From a virus, in IMG/VR virus record IMGVR_UViG_3300010883_000013, positions 20,944 through 84,943 of that record: a stretch of 64,000 bases of DNA; one strand, given 5' to 3'. The notes beneath the pieces were generated by a model. That model was not told the origin of the DNA and did not search any database. It was given only the letters and a program-made list of their open reading frames with translations. Below are positions 43,923 through 53,607 of this stretch, piece after piece; the stretch's first letter is position 1, and the number at the start of each line of letters is the position of its first letter. The position numbers were made by a program, and so were the translations under genes.

Positions 43923-45466
43923 TGGCATCAATAATTAGAATTAAACGCAGTGCGACATCAGGTAACCCTACCACGTTGGCGGCTGGCGAATTAGCATACT
44001 CATCCTTAGCAGATAACGGTTCCAACGGTGGTGATCGTCTCTATTTTGGTCATGGAACAGAAACAGACGGAGATGCCGCAAATCATGAAATCATTGGTGG
44101 TAAGTATTTTACCGATCAATTAGATCATGCTAAAGGTACTCTAACAGCGTCCTCTGCATTACTTGTAGACGCAAACAAAAAGATCAACGAATTACTTGTT
44201 GACAATCTGACAATTGATGGTAATACCATCACTGCTACAGATACGAATGGCGACATCTTCCTAGAACCAAATGGTACAGGATCTGTTGTTCTTAACTTTA
44301 ATAAGATCGAAGACCTTGCTACCCCGGTAGATTCGGCTGATGCGGCGACTAAGGGCTATGTAGATTCGTATAACGCCGCAACTGGTCTTAGAATTTCAGA
44401 TGGTGCTGACTCAGACCTAGTTCTAATTGCTACTGACACTCTTGCTGTCGTAGGCGGAATTGGATTAACATCTTCGGTTACTAACAACCAAGTTTCCATT
44501 GCTCTAGACAATACTGCGGTTACAGCAGGTTCATATGGTAGCGCAACAGCTATTCCAGTGTTCACGGTTGACGATCAAGGTCGTTTGACTTCTGCTGGCA
44601 CTAACAATATCTCTACAACTCTTAACCTCACTGGCGACAGTGCTTCCTCTGGTTCAGTTGCTCTTGGATCTGGAACTCTTGCCTTTAAAGGTATGGAGGG
44701 TATTGACATTACTACTTCTGGTGGTATTGTTACAGTCGGCGCAGAAGTTGCTACTGATACAAACCTTGGTGTTGCTAGGTTTGATGCTACAGACTTCGGT
44801 AATAGCAACGGTGCTATCACAGTTGCGGCATCCACACTTGGTTCAACTAACTTAAATCCGGGTGCAACAGTTACAGATCTAGCAGGTCTTACACAATTAG
44901 ATGTTGACAATGTCCGTGTAAATGGTAATGTCATATCAACGACTGACTCTGCTAATGGTTATATGTGGATCGATCCAGGTAATAACATGGAAGTCACTGG
45001 TAAAGTTATCATTCGTGGTGACCTACAGGTTGATGGTACGCAAACAATAATCAACTCAACAGACCTGTCTATCACAGACAAACTTGTTATTGTTGCCCAA
45101 GGCTCTGCCGATAGTGCGGCGGCAACTGGTGCTGGTATCCAAGTTGATACCGCAGGTGCATCTATCAAATACAACTCATCTACTGCCGCTTGGGACTTTA
45201 ATAGACATGTAAACCTTTTAACTGGTAATGACTTTAAAATTGATGGCATTGGGTTCGATGAACGTATAGATGACAGAATGAATAACTTGCTTCTTGCAGG
45301 TGAGGCTATTGACCTTACTTACAATGATGGTGCAGGTACATTAACTGTTACGGCTGAAATAGCAAGTTCGTCTAATCTAGGTGTTGCTAAGTTTAATACA
45401 GATTACTTTACTGTATCTGGCGCTGGTGATGTTATCATCCATGAGGTCAATGGTGGGACGTACTAA
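43922..45466 (+). CDS. Tail fibre protein
   Basis: Encodes 514 residues, Thr/Asn/Asp-rich beta sequence. The N-terminus SIIRIKRSATSGNPTTLAAG (3-22) followed by ELAYSSLADN and RLYFGHGTE is an attachment motif common in marine T4-like fibres; the fibre at 45534 starts similarly (KKSSVSGRIPDSSDLEYGELAVNY). The shaft contains PVDSADAATKGYVDSY near 140, a known fibre repeat type. The end (FNTDYFTVSGAGDVIIHEVN) has no adhesin enzyme motif. Followed by a 67-base gap. Confidence 0.75.
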   Translation: MASIIRIKRSATSGNPTTLAAGELAYSSLADNGSNGGDRLYFGHGTETDGDAANHEIIGGKYFTDQLDHAKGTLTASSALLVDANKKINELLVDNLTIDGNTITATDTNGDIFLEPNGTGSVVLNFNKIEDLATPVDSADAATKGYVDSYNAATGLRISDGADSDLVLIATDTLAVVGGIGLTSSVTNNQVSIALDNTAVTAGSYGSATAIPVFTVDDQGRLTSAGTNNISTTLNLTGDSASSGSVALGSGTLAFKGMEGIDITTSGGIVTVGAEVATDTNLGVARFDATDFGNSNGAITVAASTLGSTNLNPGATVTDLAGLTQLDVDNVRVNGNVISTTDSANGYMWIDPGNNMEVTGKVIIRGDLQVDGTQTIINSTDLSITDKLVIVAQGSADSAAATGAGIQVDTAGASIKYNSSTAAWDFNRHVNLLTGNDFKIDGIGFDERIDDRMNNLLLAGEAIDLTYNDGAGTLTVTAEIASSSNLGVAKFNTDYFTVSGAGDVIIHEVNGGTY

Positions 45467-45511
45467 ATAGCACTATGATGTAATACAATACGCTGGGCTT
45501 TTTAGTTCGGT

Positions 45512-45525
45512 TTAAGCTTTCTTAA
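45512..45525 (+). promoter_or_regulatory. Small hairpin over the ribosome site of the next fibre gene
   Basis: TTAAG (45512-45516), loop CTTT, CTTAA (45521-45525), directly followed by GGG and the ATG at 45534. The AAGGG that should act as ribosome site begins within the stem, so the hairpin could tune translation. Only five pairs; functional status unknown. Confidence 0.3.
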
Positions 45526-45533
45526 GGGTCATA

Positions 45534-47852
45534 ATGGTCAAACTTATACATAAGAAGAGTTCTGTTAGTGGCAGAATTCCCGATAGTTCTGATTTGGAAT
45601 ACGGCGAATTAGCCGTAAACTACGCAGATGGGTATTTGTACTACAAAGCATCTAACAATGATGTTAATAGGGTACTTGACTCGGCTGTTACAGAAGCTCT
45701 TATTAATAGTAAGATCACGTCTGCCCTAATTCCTGGTGCAAGAGGATCTATTTCTGTCACAGATAACGGTGGTGATGGATCTCTTACCTACACGGAAGCA
45801 ACAGGTGTAATTACTTATGTTGGACCTGCTAAGGCAGATGTTCTCGCACACCTGTCTGCTGGAGGAGACTTATCCTTCAACAGTACCACAGGCCAGTTTA
45901 GTGTAACAACATATAAAGATGCTGACTTTGATACACGTTTGGATACAAAGAGTACTACTAACGTTGCCGAAGGGTCAAACCTATACTATACAGAAGCAAG
46001 AGTAGACAGCGACTTTGATACAAGACTTGCTATCAAAACAACTTCAAATCTTGCCGAAGGGTCAAACCTATACTATACAAATGCTCGTGCAGATGCACGT
46101 GTTATTGCTGTTATGGATAGTGATCAACTTGATCTACTTGCTAAAGCTTATGTCACTAAGACTGCTACACAAACCCTCACCAACAAAACATTAACCGCTC
46201 CTATCCTACAATCAATCATATTGCGTGATAGTGCAGGGGATCAGTCTACAGTACATACTCATGCATACAGTGGTATTTCTTTTAATACTGGTGCAAACTT
46301 TGGCGACTCAAACCATACTGTATATCACTTTGGTGGCGACTCGTCAAGAGACACAGTCATATCTCTTGGTAAGAACGATCAGTTCAATCATGGTATTGGT
46401 GTAACTGGTGTACAGAATGCTAATGACTTTGTTATTGGCTTTGAGGGTAATGCTACAAACTTTAAGATCAAAAAGGATGTAGGTGCCAACTACGATCTAT
46501 CTACTGGTACGGATATGTTCTCTATCGACTCAGAAGGTCGTGTACTTATCCCATCAAATCAAGCTTCTACTAATAAGACTAGTGGTGCTTTGGTTATTAC
46601 AGGTGGTGTTGGTGTATCGGGAGATCTTCGTGGTTCTGAGATTATCGCATCTGGTAACATACAATCCCAAGGTAATTTCATTGGTAACCTTACTGGTCAA
46701 GTAACGGATATATCAAACCACAACACAGGCGATTTGAGCGAAGGTAGTAACAAATACTACTTGAAATCAAGAGCCGACTCAGATATAGACTCAGCATTTG
46801 ATGCAAGAAACACAGGTGATCTGAGCGAAGGTGGTAATCTATACTACACAACAGCACGTGCAGACTCAGATGCTAAAAGATCTGTATCAGTAACGGACGC
46901 TGGTGGGGATGGTTCATTATCTTATAACAATACCACAGGTGTTGTCACTTATCAAGGTCCTGTTGCGGCAGATGCTAGAGCACACTTCTCAGGTGGCACA
47001 GGTGTCACACTTAATTCTTCAAACGGCGTAATCTCAATTGGTCAGGATGTTAGTACATCATCAGTAGTTACATTCGCTGGTGGATCAACAATCTCTGGTA
47101 ACTTGAACGTTTCGGGTGACCTTGTTGTTGGTGGTGATCAAATTAGCAATCAGGTAACAGATCTTCGTGTTACCAACGCAATGATCAAACTTGCTGACTC
47201 CAATACTACAGATGCTGTTGATATTGGTCTTGTTGGTAGATACTCTGATGATGGTGGCTCTACATTAAGAAGAGCAGGCTTTGTTAGAGATGCATCTAAT
47301 GGTGAGTTCTACGCTTTCCAAGGGTTGGTACAAGATGGATTAGATTCATCAGTAGCTGATCAGACTATCAATGTTAACGGAACTGGTTGGGAACTAGGAA
47401 CGTGGAACTTCGGTGCGCTTCGTGGATCTTATCTAGGATTTGACTCGGACTTCTCAGCATTCCAAAGTAATTACAGTGTTAAGACTGGAAACTATACGGC
47501 AGTTGCTGGAGATAGACTAGCAATTGATACATCAGGTGGTGCGTTTACGGTAACACTTCCTTCTAACCCTGTAACAGGGAACACTATTAGATTTATAGAT
47601 ATAGCTAATTGGAATGCGACACTTTACTTAGACGTTGCCAGAAATGGTAATACTATTGAGGGCGTGGCAGATAATTTTAGATTAGATCTTGGTCAAAATA
47701 CGGTTGATTTTATCTTCATAAATAACACATGGAACGTATATGCGGCAATCGGACAGCGTGGCGAACAGGGATTTACTGGTGCCGCAGGTGTTAACGCAGA
47801 TTCAGACACACTTAACAGTAACGCCATAGCATATGCAATTGCTTTAGGATAA
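45534..47852 (+). CDS. Long tail fibre protein
   Basis: Encodes 772 residues. The N-terminus is of the ELAVNYADGYLYYK attachment type. The shaft has repeated phrases: SNLAEGSNLYYTNARADARV, its sister STTNVAEGSNLYYTEARVDS and GDLSEGGNLYYTTARADSDA, spaced along about 130-460, plus two SVTDNGGDGSLTYTEATGVI-like units. These repeats are typical of trimeric fibre shafts. Near the C-terminus (about 650-735) is a compact beta domain (GNYTAVAGDRLAIDTSGGAF) seen in many fibre ends, then TGAAGVNADSDTLNSNAIAY. It probably forms a shaft or tip segment of the side fibres. Confidence 0.75.
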   Translation: MVKLIHKKSSVSGRIPDSSDLEYGELAVNYADGYLYYKASNNDVNRVLDSAVTEALINSKITSALIPGARGSISVTDNGGDGSLTYTEATGVITYVGPAKADVLAHLSAGGDLSFNSTTGQFSVTTYKDADFDTRLDTKSTTNVAEGSNLYYTEARVDSDFDTRLAIKTTSNLAEGSNLYYTNARADARVIAVMDSDQLDLLAKAYVTKTATQTLTNKTLTAPILQSIILRDSAGDQSTVHTHAYSGISFNTGANFGDSNHTVYHFGGDSSRDTVISLGKNDQFNHGIGVTGVQNANDFVIGFEGNATNFKIKKDVGANYDLSTGTDMFSIDSEGRVLIPSNQASTNKTSGALVITGGVGVSGDLRGSEIIASGNIQSQGNFIGNLTGQVTDISNHNTGDLSEGSNKYYLKSRADSDIDSAFDARNTGDLSEGGNLYYTTARADSDAKRSVSVTDAGGDGSLSYNNTTGVVTYQGPVAADARAHFSGGTGVTLNSSNGVISIGQDVSTSSVVTFAGGSTISGNLNVSGDLVVGGDQISNQVTDLRVTNAMIKLADSNTTDAVDIGLVGRYSDDGGSTLRRAGFVRDASNGEFYAFQGLVQDGLDSSVADQTINVNGTGWELGTWNFGALRGSYLGFDSDFSAFQSNYSVKTGNYTAVAGDRLAIDTSGGAFTVTLPSNPVTGNTIRFIDIANWNATLYLDVARNGNTIEGVADNFRLDLGQNTVDFIFINNTWNVYAAIGQRGEQGFTGAAGVNADSDTLNSNAIAYAIALG

Positions 47853-47863
47853 TAGGATAGACA

Positions 47864-50812
47864 ATGGGAAAACAACTTATACGTGATTATGTATTTACTC
47901 CAGGCAATGGTGGTGCAGGCACCGTCGAAATTGCGGGTACATACGCTTTAGATCAAATTCTAATTATCACAAACGTCACAGACAACGTAGTTCTTTACAA
48001 CTTCGCAAGCACAGACTATGCAGGAACAACAACCACGATCAACTCGCAGAACACAGGGGCTTCTGGACATTGGCCCCACATCATGGAAAGAGAGAATGGC
48101 TATACAGTCATTACTTTAGCCAAAAGTAGTGCGGGTATGGCGGCAACGGATGCGCTACAAATCTTTGTAGAAGATCCACAGGGTGATGTGGTCGTAAGAC
48201 CGTATGCATTTGGCACAGACGCTATCGAACGTATGCGTGTATCTCTTCCAGAATCAATGATTGATGCCGACTTTGAGTACGGACTACAGCCTACTAAATG
48301 GGCTGGATATGGTACTGTTAAGGGGTATCCTTCTGTGTATCAGAACGAAGGTATTGATATTGCAACAACGGCAGTTACGACAGACTATAATACAGGTTCG
48401 TCTTCGAACTCGTTAATTACAGTTACCTTTGGATCCGCTCACGAACTTGCTGTTGGTAGTGTTGTTAACGTAACTGGCTTAAATTCTGCGGTGGCTGGTT
48501 TCTCTCGTGGTGATGGTTCATTCATTGTGGAAACAATTGTTAACAGTACAAAGCTTAAATACTATGCACGTGGTATTGTTGGTACATCAAACGGTCAATC
48601 GTTACACACAGAAGAAACATTAACAAGAGTTGGTGGTATTTACGCAGGTGCATCTATTCCAGTTACTTCGGCATCATCAAATGGCGCAAACCCAAGTATT
48701 ATAACTCTAAACTTTGCCAATCCACACGGACTTATTCCAGGAACAAATATTCACGCTATTGCGGCAAGTGGTACTAATAAAGAAGAGGCTTCTGGTCCGT
48801 TCTTTATCAAGTCAACCCCAAGTCTTACTTCAATAACATACACTGCACGTACTGGGGCAGTTGTTGCAAACCCATCAAACATTACACTGTATGCTCTTTC
48901 TAACGCTACAATTCTACACAGACCATCAGATGGTGGTGTTATTCTACAGACTAAGACACCGACATATGCGGCTTCGGTTGTTCGTGTTAGTAAACGTTAT
49001 TTCCGCTATCAGTCTGGTAAGGGCTTCTTGTTCTCAACAGGTACTCTCTTAGCACCAAACTATGACGTAAGAAGCATTTCTGCGGCTGGTACTACAGTAG
49101 GGTCATTGATTACAATCGGTACTGATGAGATTGACCATGGACTACAGCCCGGAGCTAAGGTTCGTCTTGAGGGTATTGAGACATCTGGATATGAAGGAAC
49201 ATATGTAGTTGACTCTATCGTAGATGACTATGTCTATAGAGTTGCGGCTACTCAAACATTAGGTGCTACAGATCCAGTTCTTAAACGTGTATGTACAATG
49301 TATGTTACTGAGTGGCGTGGATCTGCGGTTCGTGCAGGTATGTTTGATGATGTTAACGGAATTTTCTATGAGTTTGATGGTAAACAAGTTTACTGTTGTA
49401 AGCGCACATCAACCCAACAGATCACTGGTACGATTAGTGTGACGAACAACAACAGTGAAGTTACAGGTTTAAGCACAAGACTTACAGAACAGTGTAAAGC
49501 TGGCGACAGGATCGCTATTCGTGGTATGATCCACTTTGTTACTCAAGTTACCTCTGATACTACTATGTATATTACTCCCGATTATCGTGGCATCACTGCT
49601 GGGGGTATTAAGGGTAATATGATTACTGATCACAAAGTTCCGCAAAACCGTTGGAACTTGGATCGAATGAATGGAACAGGTATCCACAACCCATCACTAC
49701 ACACTCTAGATGTTAATAAGATGCAGATGGTTGGTTTCCAATACTCATGGTATGGTGCTGGATTCATCGACTTCATGATCAGAGGACCTGATGGTCATTG
49801 GACTATGGTTCATAGAATGAAGAACAACAACGTCAATAACGAAGCATTTATGAGATCTGGTAACCTTCCAGTGAGATATTCTATTGAGAATGACTCGCCT
49901 ACCACTAGCTTGACTGCTACGATCAACGCCTCTACCACTACCATTGGGGCTTTAGAACTTGGCGAGTTTGATGATTCTGGTACTATTATGATTGATAACG
50001 AGATTATCAACTATACAGGTAGATCAGTGACAACAGGTCCTGGAAACTTTACAGGGTGTACAAGATCCGCAACACTAACACAATATCAGCAAGGTACAAC
50101 GAATAACCTTACTGCTGGTTCGGCGGCTACTCATGCTAACAAGACAGGTATTATTGAGATCTCAAACACTTGTTCGCCAACTCTATCTCACTGGGGTTCT
50201 GCCCTAGTTATTGATGGAGACTTTGACTTTGACCGTGGTTATATCTTTAACTACTCTAACTCACATAACTCTGGTTCAGACCAAATTCAGACAACTCCAA
50301 TTACATCGTTTGTAATTAGACTTGCACCTTCTGTGTCTAACTCCTCAGTGGGCAGACTTGGGGCTAAGGATCTTCTCAATAGATCACAGCTACTCCTCAA
50401 GCAATGTTCTGTTGTGTGTGGTCGTGGGTCATCTTCTTCGGGTGAGGTTCATATTCAAGGGATCATTAATCCTAAGAACTTCTCGGACGCTACATGGAAA
50501 GGTCTATCAGGATCGGCAGAGGGTGGACAGCCTAGCTTTGCTCAAGTTGCAAACAAAGGTACTATCACATGGTCTACTGGATCTTATGCGCTACCAGGAG
50601 AACGTGTTTTCTCATTCGTTGCTGGTACATCAAGATCAGATTCAGTTGTGTCAACACTAGAACTTGGAGACTTGAAAGAACTATCGGGTGCTCCTCTTGG
50701 GGGAGACTATAAATTCCCTGATGGTCCTGACATTCTAGCAGTTAATGCTTTCTGTCTATCGGGTGATGTTAAAGCGTCTATTCAGCTTCGCTGGTCAGAA
50801 GCACAGGCTTAA
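47864..50812 (+). CDS. Large virion structural protein with HGL-x2-G repeats
   Basis: Encodes 982 residues, largely beta. At least three degenerate units with the phrase H-G/E-L-x2-G-x2-V/I occur (FGSAHELAVGSVVNVTGLNS near 187, FANPHGLIPGTNIHAI near 285, TDEIDHGLQPGAKVRLEGIE near 424), a short beta motif common in marine phage virion proteins and present once in the protein at 19713. Several cysteine pairs (VYCCKRTS, KQCSVVCGRG) occur in the second half. It lies in the middle of the fibre operon and probably is a baseplate or fibre component that reaches outward. No enzymatic motif seen. Confidence 0.7.
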   Translation: MGKQLIRDYVFTPGNGGAGTVEIAGTYALDQILIITNVTDNVVLYNFASTDYAGTTTTINSQNTGASGHWPHIMERENGYTVITLAKSSAGMAATDALQIFVEDPQGDVVVRPYAFGTDAIERMRVSLPESMIDADFEYGLQPTKWAGYGTVKGYPSVYQNEGIDIATTAVTTDYNTGSSSNSLITVTFGSAHELAVGSVVNVTGLNSAVAGFSRGDGSFIVETIVNSTKLKYYARGIVGTSNGQSLHTEETLTRVGGIYAGASIPVTSASSNGANPSIITLNFANPHGLIPGTNIHAIAASGTNKEEASGPFFIKSTPSLTSITYTARTGAVVANPSNITLYALSNATILHRPSDGGVILQTKTPTYAASVVRVSKRYFRYQSGKGFLFSTGTLLAPNYDVRSISAAGTTVGSLITIGTDEIDHGLQPGAKVRLEGIETSGYEGTYVVDSIVDDYVYRVAATQTLGATDPVLKRVCTMYVTEWRGSAVRAGMFDDVNGIFYEFDGKQVYCCKRTSTQQITGTISVTNNNSEVTGLSTRLTEQCKAGDRIAIRGMIHFVTQVTSDTTMYITPDYRGITAGGIKGNMITDHKVPQNRWNLDRMNGTGIHNPSLHTLDVNKMQMVGFQYSWYGAGFIDFMIRGPDGHWTMVHRMKNNNVNNEAFMRSGNLPVRYSIENDSPTTSLTATINASTTTIGALELGEFDDSGTIMIDNEIINYTGRSVTTGPGNFTGCTRSATLTQYQQGTTNNLTAGSAATHANKTGIIEISNTCSPTLSHWGSALVIDGDFDFDRGYIFNYSNSHNSGSDQIQTTPITSFVIRLAPSVSNSSVGRLGAKDLLNRSQLLLKQCSVVCGRGSSSSGEVHIQGIINPKNFSDATWKGLSGSAEGGQPSFAQVANKGTITWSTGSYALPGERVFSFVAGTSRSDSVVSTLELGDLKELSGAPLGGDYKFPDGPDILAVNAFCLSGDVKASIQLRWSEAQA

Positions 50813-50829
50813 TAAGGGAATAAGAACTA

Positions 50830-52530
50830 ATGGTTGTTAAACTAAGTGATCATCTAAACATCAGTCTAGGTCTACAGGCACTCGTTGACTCTGCGGCAGT
50901 TACTGCTATTATCAGAGACACTAACATTGCTATGGACTCTGGCACGATGGGTGACTTCGTTGGCACCATTGGCCCCAAAGGGTCTAATGCTGGCATTACT
51001 GTACTTAACTCAGGAACTAACGATGCTGATGTCTTACTAAGATTAGACTCGGCAGTTGCGGCTACATTAAGTGGCACTCAAACTCTTACTAACAAAAGTA
51101 TTAACCTAACAAACAACTCACTGACTGGTACTATTGGTCAGTGGAACGCCGCACTCAGTGGCGGCAATTCCTTTGCAACACTTACTGGTACAGAAACTTT
51201 TACTAACAAGACACTTACAACACCAAGCATTACTGGTGTTGGTGCAATTGGCGGATCTATTACAGATATTAGCACATTCTCTCTTAGAGATAATACTGTT
51301 GCTTCATATGAACTAATACTTGCCGCTAACAGTTCTGTAAATGCAAGTGCTGATAGAACACTAACTTTCGATGTTGGCAATGCCAATAGAACATTAAGTG
51401 CATTGGGCAACCTAGCATTCGGTGGTTCGTTTACGACATCAGGTGCGTATGCAACGACACTTACTACAGGCGGAACAACTGCACTTACTTTGCCAACATC
51501 TGGTACGGTTATCTCGAAAGATGATAGCGGTGACATTTCTGGCATTAGAAACATTACTGTAACAGGTACTGTTGATGGAAGAGATGTTTCGACGGACGGT
51601 GGTAAGCTAGACAATGTGGAAGCTAATGCCGATGTCACAGATGCGGCTAATGTTGGATCTGCTTTAACAGCATTCACAACAGGTACTGATGCGGTAGGAA
51701 CTGATATTATTCCTGTATTCGATGTGTCCGCTGGCACATGGGAAAAGCATACTATTACCAACGCAGGTCTCGCAGGTCAAAAAGGCCAAAAGGGACAGAC
51801 TGGTGGTGCAGGTGGTGATGGAGCCAAGGGTCAAAAAGGCGAAGGTGGAGCTAACGGATCAAAAGGCCAAAAAGGTGAAGTTGGCGTAAAGGGTTCTACT
51901 GGTGGTGCTGGAGACAAGGGTCAAAAAGGCGAAGCTGGAACTAACGGAGCTAAGGGTCAAAAGGGCGAAACTGGAAGCAAGGGTCAAAAGGGTCAAAAAG
52001 GCGAGATTGGTGCTGATGGTAACGGTGCGTCTGGTACTAAGGGCCAAAAGGGTCAAACTGGTGACAAAGGCCAAAAGGGTGAAGTTGGTCAAAAGGGTGG
52101 AACTGGTACTCAAGGCCAAAAGGGTGAAGGCAACGAAGCCATTACAAACACCACAGCACCAGGTAGTGCAGTAGACGGTGACTTGTGGTGGGACGATGAA
52201 ACAGGATCCCTATATATCTACTACGATGATGGTACATCTAGTCAATGGGTGCAATTTAATAATTCGGTTGTTTCTGATGGTGCTATTTCTACAGCTAAAC
52301 TTGCTAATGATGCCGTAACTGGTGCTAAGATTGCTGATGATACAATTAACTCCGAACACTATGCGGCGTATTCCATAGATTCAGAACATTTAGCAAATAA
52401 TTCCGTAATACAAGATAAGCTTGCAGATGATGCTGTTGGCTCAAATGAATTAAAATCTGTCGTATCCTTTGTTATTTACAACTCAGGTGGAACTGCATTG
52501 AAAACTCTATATGGCGCAGGAGGCGCATAA
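50830..52530 (+). CDS. Collagen-like tail fibre protein
   Basis: Encodes 566 residues. Residues 1-300 are fibre-type beta sequence with repeats TLTNKSINLTNNSLTGTIGQ and TFTNKTLTTPSITGVGAIGG. Residues 316-434 are a collagen-like rod of 38 Gly-X-Y triplets with one five-residue break, completely without proline. Then comes a short globular region (PGSAVDGDLWWDDETGSLYI) and a repeat tail (GAKIADDTINSEHYAAYSID) ending VIYNSGGTALKTLYGAGGA, nearly identical to the end of the fibre at 24971. Such rods trimerise and give a rigid stalk. Followed three bases later by a second collagen-like gene. Confidence 0.8.
   Translation: MVVKLSDHLNISLGLQALVDSAAVTAIIRDTNIAMDSGTMGDFVGTIGPKGSNAGITVLNSGTNDADVLLRLDSAVAATLSGTQTLTNKSINLTNNSLTGTIGQWNAALSGGNSFATLTGTETFTNKTLTTPSITGVGAIGGSITDISTFSLRDNTVASYELILAANSSVNASADRTLTFDVGNANRTLSALGNLAFGGSFTTSGAYATTLTTGGTTALTLPTSGTVISKDDSGDISGIRNITVTGTVDGRDVSTDGGKLDNVEANADVTDAANVGSALTAFTTGTDAVGTDIIPVFDVSAGTWEKHTITNAGLAGQKGQKGQTGGAGGDGAKGQKGEGGANGSKGQKGEVGVKGSTGGAGDKGQKGEAGTNGAKGQKGETGSKGQKGQKGEIGADGNGASGTKGQKGQTGDKGQKGEVGQKGGTGTQGQKGEGNEAITNTTAPGSAVDGDLWWDDETGSLYIYYDDGTSSQWVQFNNSVVSDGAISTAKLANDAVTGAKIADDTINSEHYAAYSIDSEHLANNSVIQDKLADDAVGSNELKSVVSFVIYNSGGTALKTLYGAGGA
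51775..52131 (+). repeat. Collagen-like Gly-X-Y coding repeat (first rod)
   Basis: 27 triplets, a GNGAS interruption, then 11 triplets (38 in all). GQK is the commonest triplet; Lys is found only in the third (Y) place of a triplet (20 of 38). Adjacent KGE pairs supply salt bridges known to stabilise collagen without hydroxyproline. The DNA is a degenerate nine-base tandem array. Confidence 0.9.
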
Positions 52531-52533
52531 TCC

Positions 52534-53607
52534 ATGGCGGCAATTAATTTCCCATCATCGCCATCGAATGGCGCAACCCACACCGCTAACAATGTCACGT
52601 GGACATTTGAAAGTGCAAAAGGTGTGTGGAGAGCCACTACCTTTACCGATGCTCCAACTGGCCCAAAGGGACAAAAGGGCGAAAAAGGACAAAAAGGACA
52701 GACTGGAGACACTGGCGCAAAAGGTCAAAAAGGCGAGATCGGACAAAAAGGCGAAGTTGGCGTTAAAGGTCAAAAGGGTCAAAAAGGTGAAGTTGGACTT
52801 ACTGGAGATAAGGGTCAAAAAGGACAAAAGGGCGAAGTTGGACTTACTGGTGAAAAAGGTCAAAAAGGTCAAAAAGGCGAAGTTGGTGTAACTGGAGCAA
52901 AAGGTCAAAAAGGCGAAGTTGGTGTAACTGGAGCAAAAGGACAAAAGGGAGAAGTTGGAGCCACAGGATCTAAAGGACAAAAAGGTGAGATTGGTCAGTT
53001 CGGTGGTGGTAACCTTGATATCACCAACGGTGGTCTTTTCTCCAATGCGTCATCTAACTGGACAGGTGATCCGGGCACAAAAGGTAAAATTCAGTACCAC
53101 TCAAATAGATGGTATATTGTTGCAGACGAATCATCAGACAGAATTGTTCAGTTTAGAAGAAATGGTACAGATACATCATATATTGCTAATGATGGTACAT
53201 TTAATGGTACAGCAACGTCTGCAAACTGGTCGGATTTAGCGGAGAAATATTTAGCCGATAGAGGATATGAACATGGAGATCTGTTGGCTGTTGGTGGCGA
53301 AAAAGAGGTAACTCTATACAAAAAGGGTATGGCTATCGCTGGCATTATCTCTACACGTCCGGGTGTTCGAATGAACGTTAATGAAGATAACATGGAGGAT
53401 CCTCTATGGCCTTTCATTGCGCTTAAAGGACGTATCCCTTGTAAGATAAATGGTACTGCTCAAAAAGGCGACTATATAGTAGCAGATGATAATGGTAAAT
53501 GTAAAGCACTTCCAGCTGATACGACTGCCGCAATGCGCATGAACTTCTTGAACTTTGTGGGTGTGGCACTAGAGGATGGTGAAGGGCTAGTTGAGGTTAA
53601 AGTATAA
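52534..53607 (+). CDS. Collagen-like fibre protein with peptidase-G2-like C-terminal domain
   Basis: Encodes 357 residues. Residues 1-41 form a short adaptor (NGATHTANNVTWTFESAKGV). Residues 43-156 are a collagen-like rod of exactly 38 triplets, with only one proline (first triplet). A beta linker leads to a C-terminal domain (about 230-357) with DLAEKYLADRGYEHGDLLAV, MAIAGIISTRPGVRMNV and ALKGRIPCKI, which resembles the self-cleaving or chaperone-like Peptidase_G2 ends of phage tail proteins. A candidate distal tail fibre. It ends one base before the first Cys/His-tailed gene. Confidence 0.78.
   Translation: MAAINFPSSPSNGATHTANNVTWTFESAKGVWRATTFTDAPTGPKGQKGEKGQKGQTGDTGAKGQKGEIGQKGEVGVKGQKGQKGEVGLTGDKGQKGQKGEVGLTGEKGQKGQKGEVGVTGAKGQKGEVGVTGAKGQKGEVGATGSKGQKGEIGQFGGGNLDITNGGLFSNASSNWTGDPGTKGKIQYHSNRWYIVADESSDRIVQFRRNGTDTSYIANDGTFNGTATSANWSDLAEKYLADRGYEHGDLLAVGGEKEVTLYKKGMAIAGIISTRPGVRMNVNEDNMEDPLWPFIALKGRIPCKINGTAQKGDYIVADDNGKCKALPADTTAAMRMNFLNFVGVALEDGEGLVEVKV
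52660..53001 (+). repeat. Collagen-like Gly-X-Y coding repeat (second rod)
   Basis: 38 uninterrupted Gly-X-Y triplets. Most belong to a 15-residue higher-order unit (GQK-GQK-GEV-GLT-GDK and variants). Lys occupies the Y place in 22 of 38 triplets and never the X place. Ends at GQF before a Gly-rich break. Confidence 0.9.

Noticed and set aside
45467-45533. Terminator in the gap between two fibre genes
   Set aside because: Only a five-pair hairpin without a T run is present; it overlaps the ribosome site and is better described as a possible translational element.
51859-52980. Long minus-strand open frames opposite the collagen rods
   Set aside because: They are artefacts of the low-stop repeat, with a Leu/Ser/Phe-rich meaningless translation and no ribosome sites.
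51775-53001. CRISPR-like or satellite repeat array
   Set aside because: The nine-base periodicity encodes continuous Gly-X-Y triplets in one open frame on the plus strand; there are no unique spacers.
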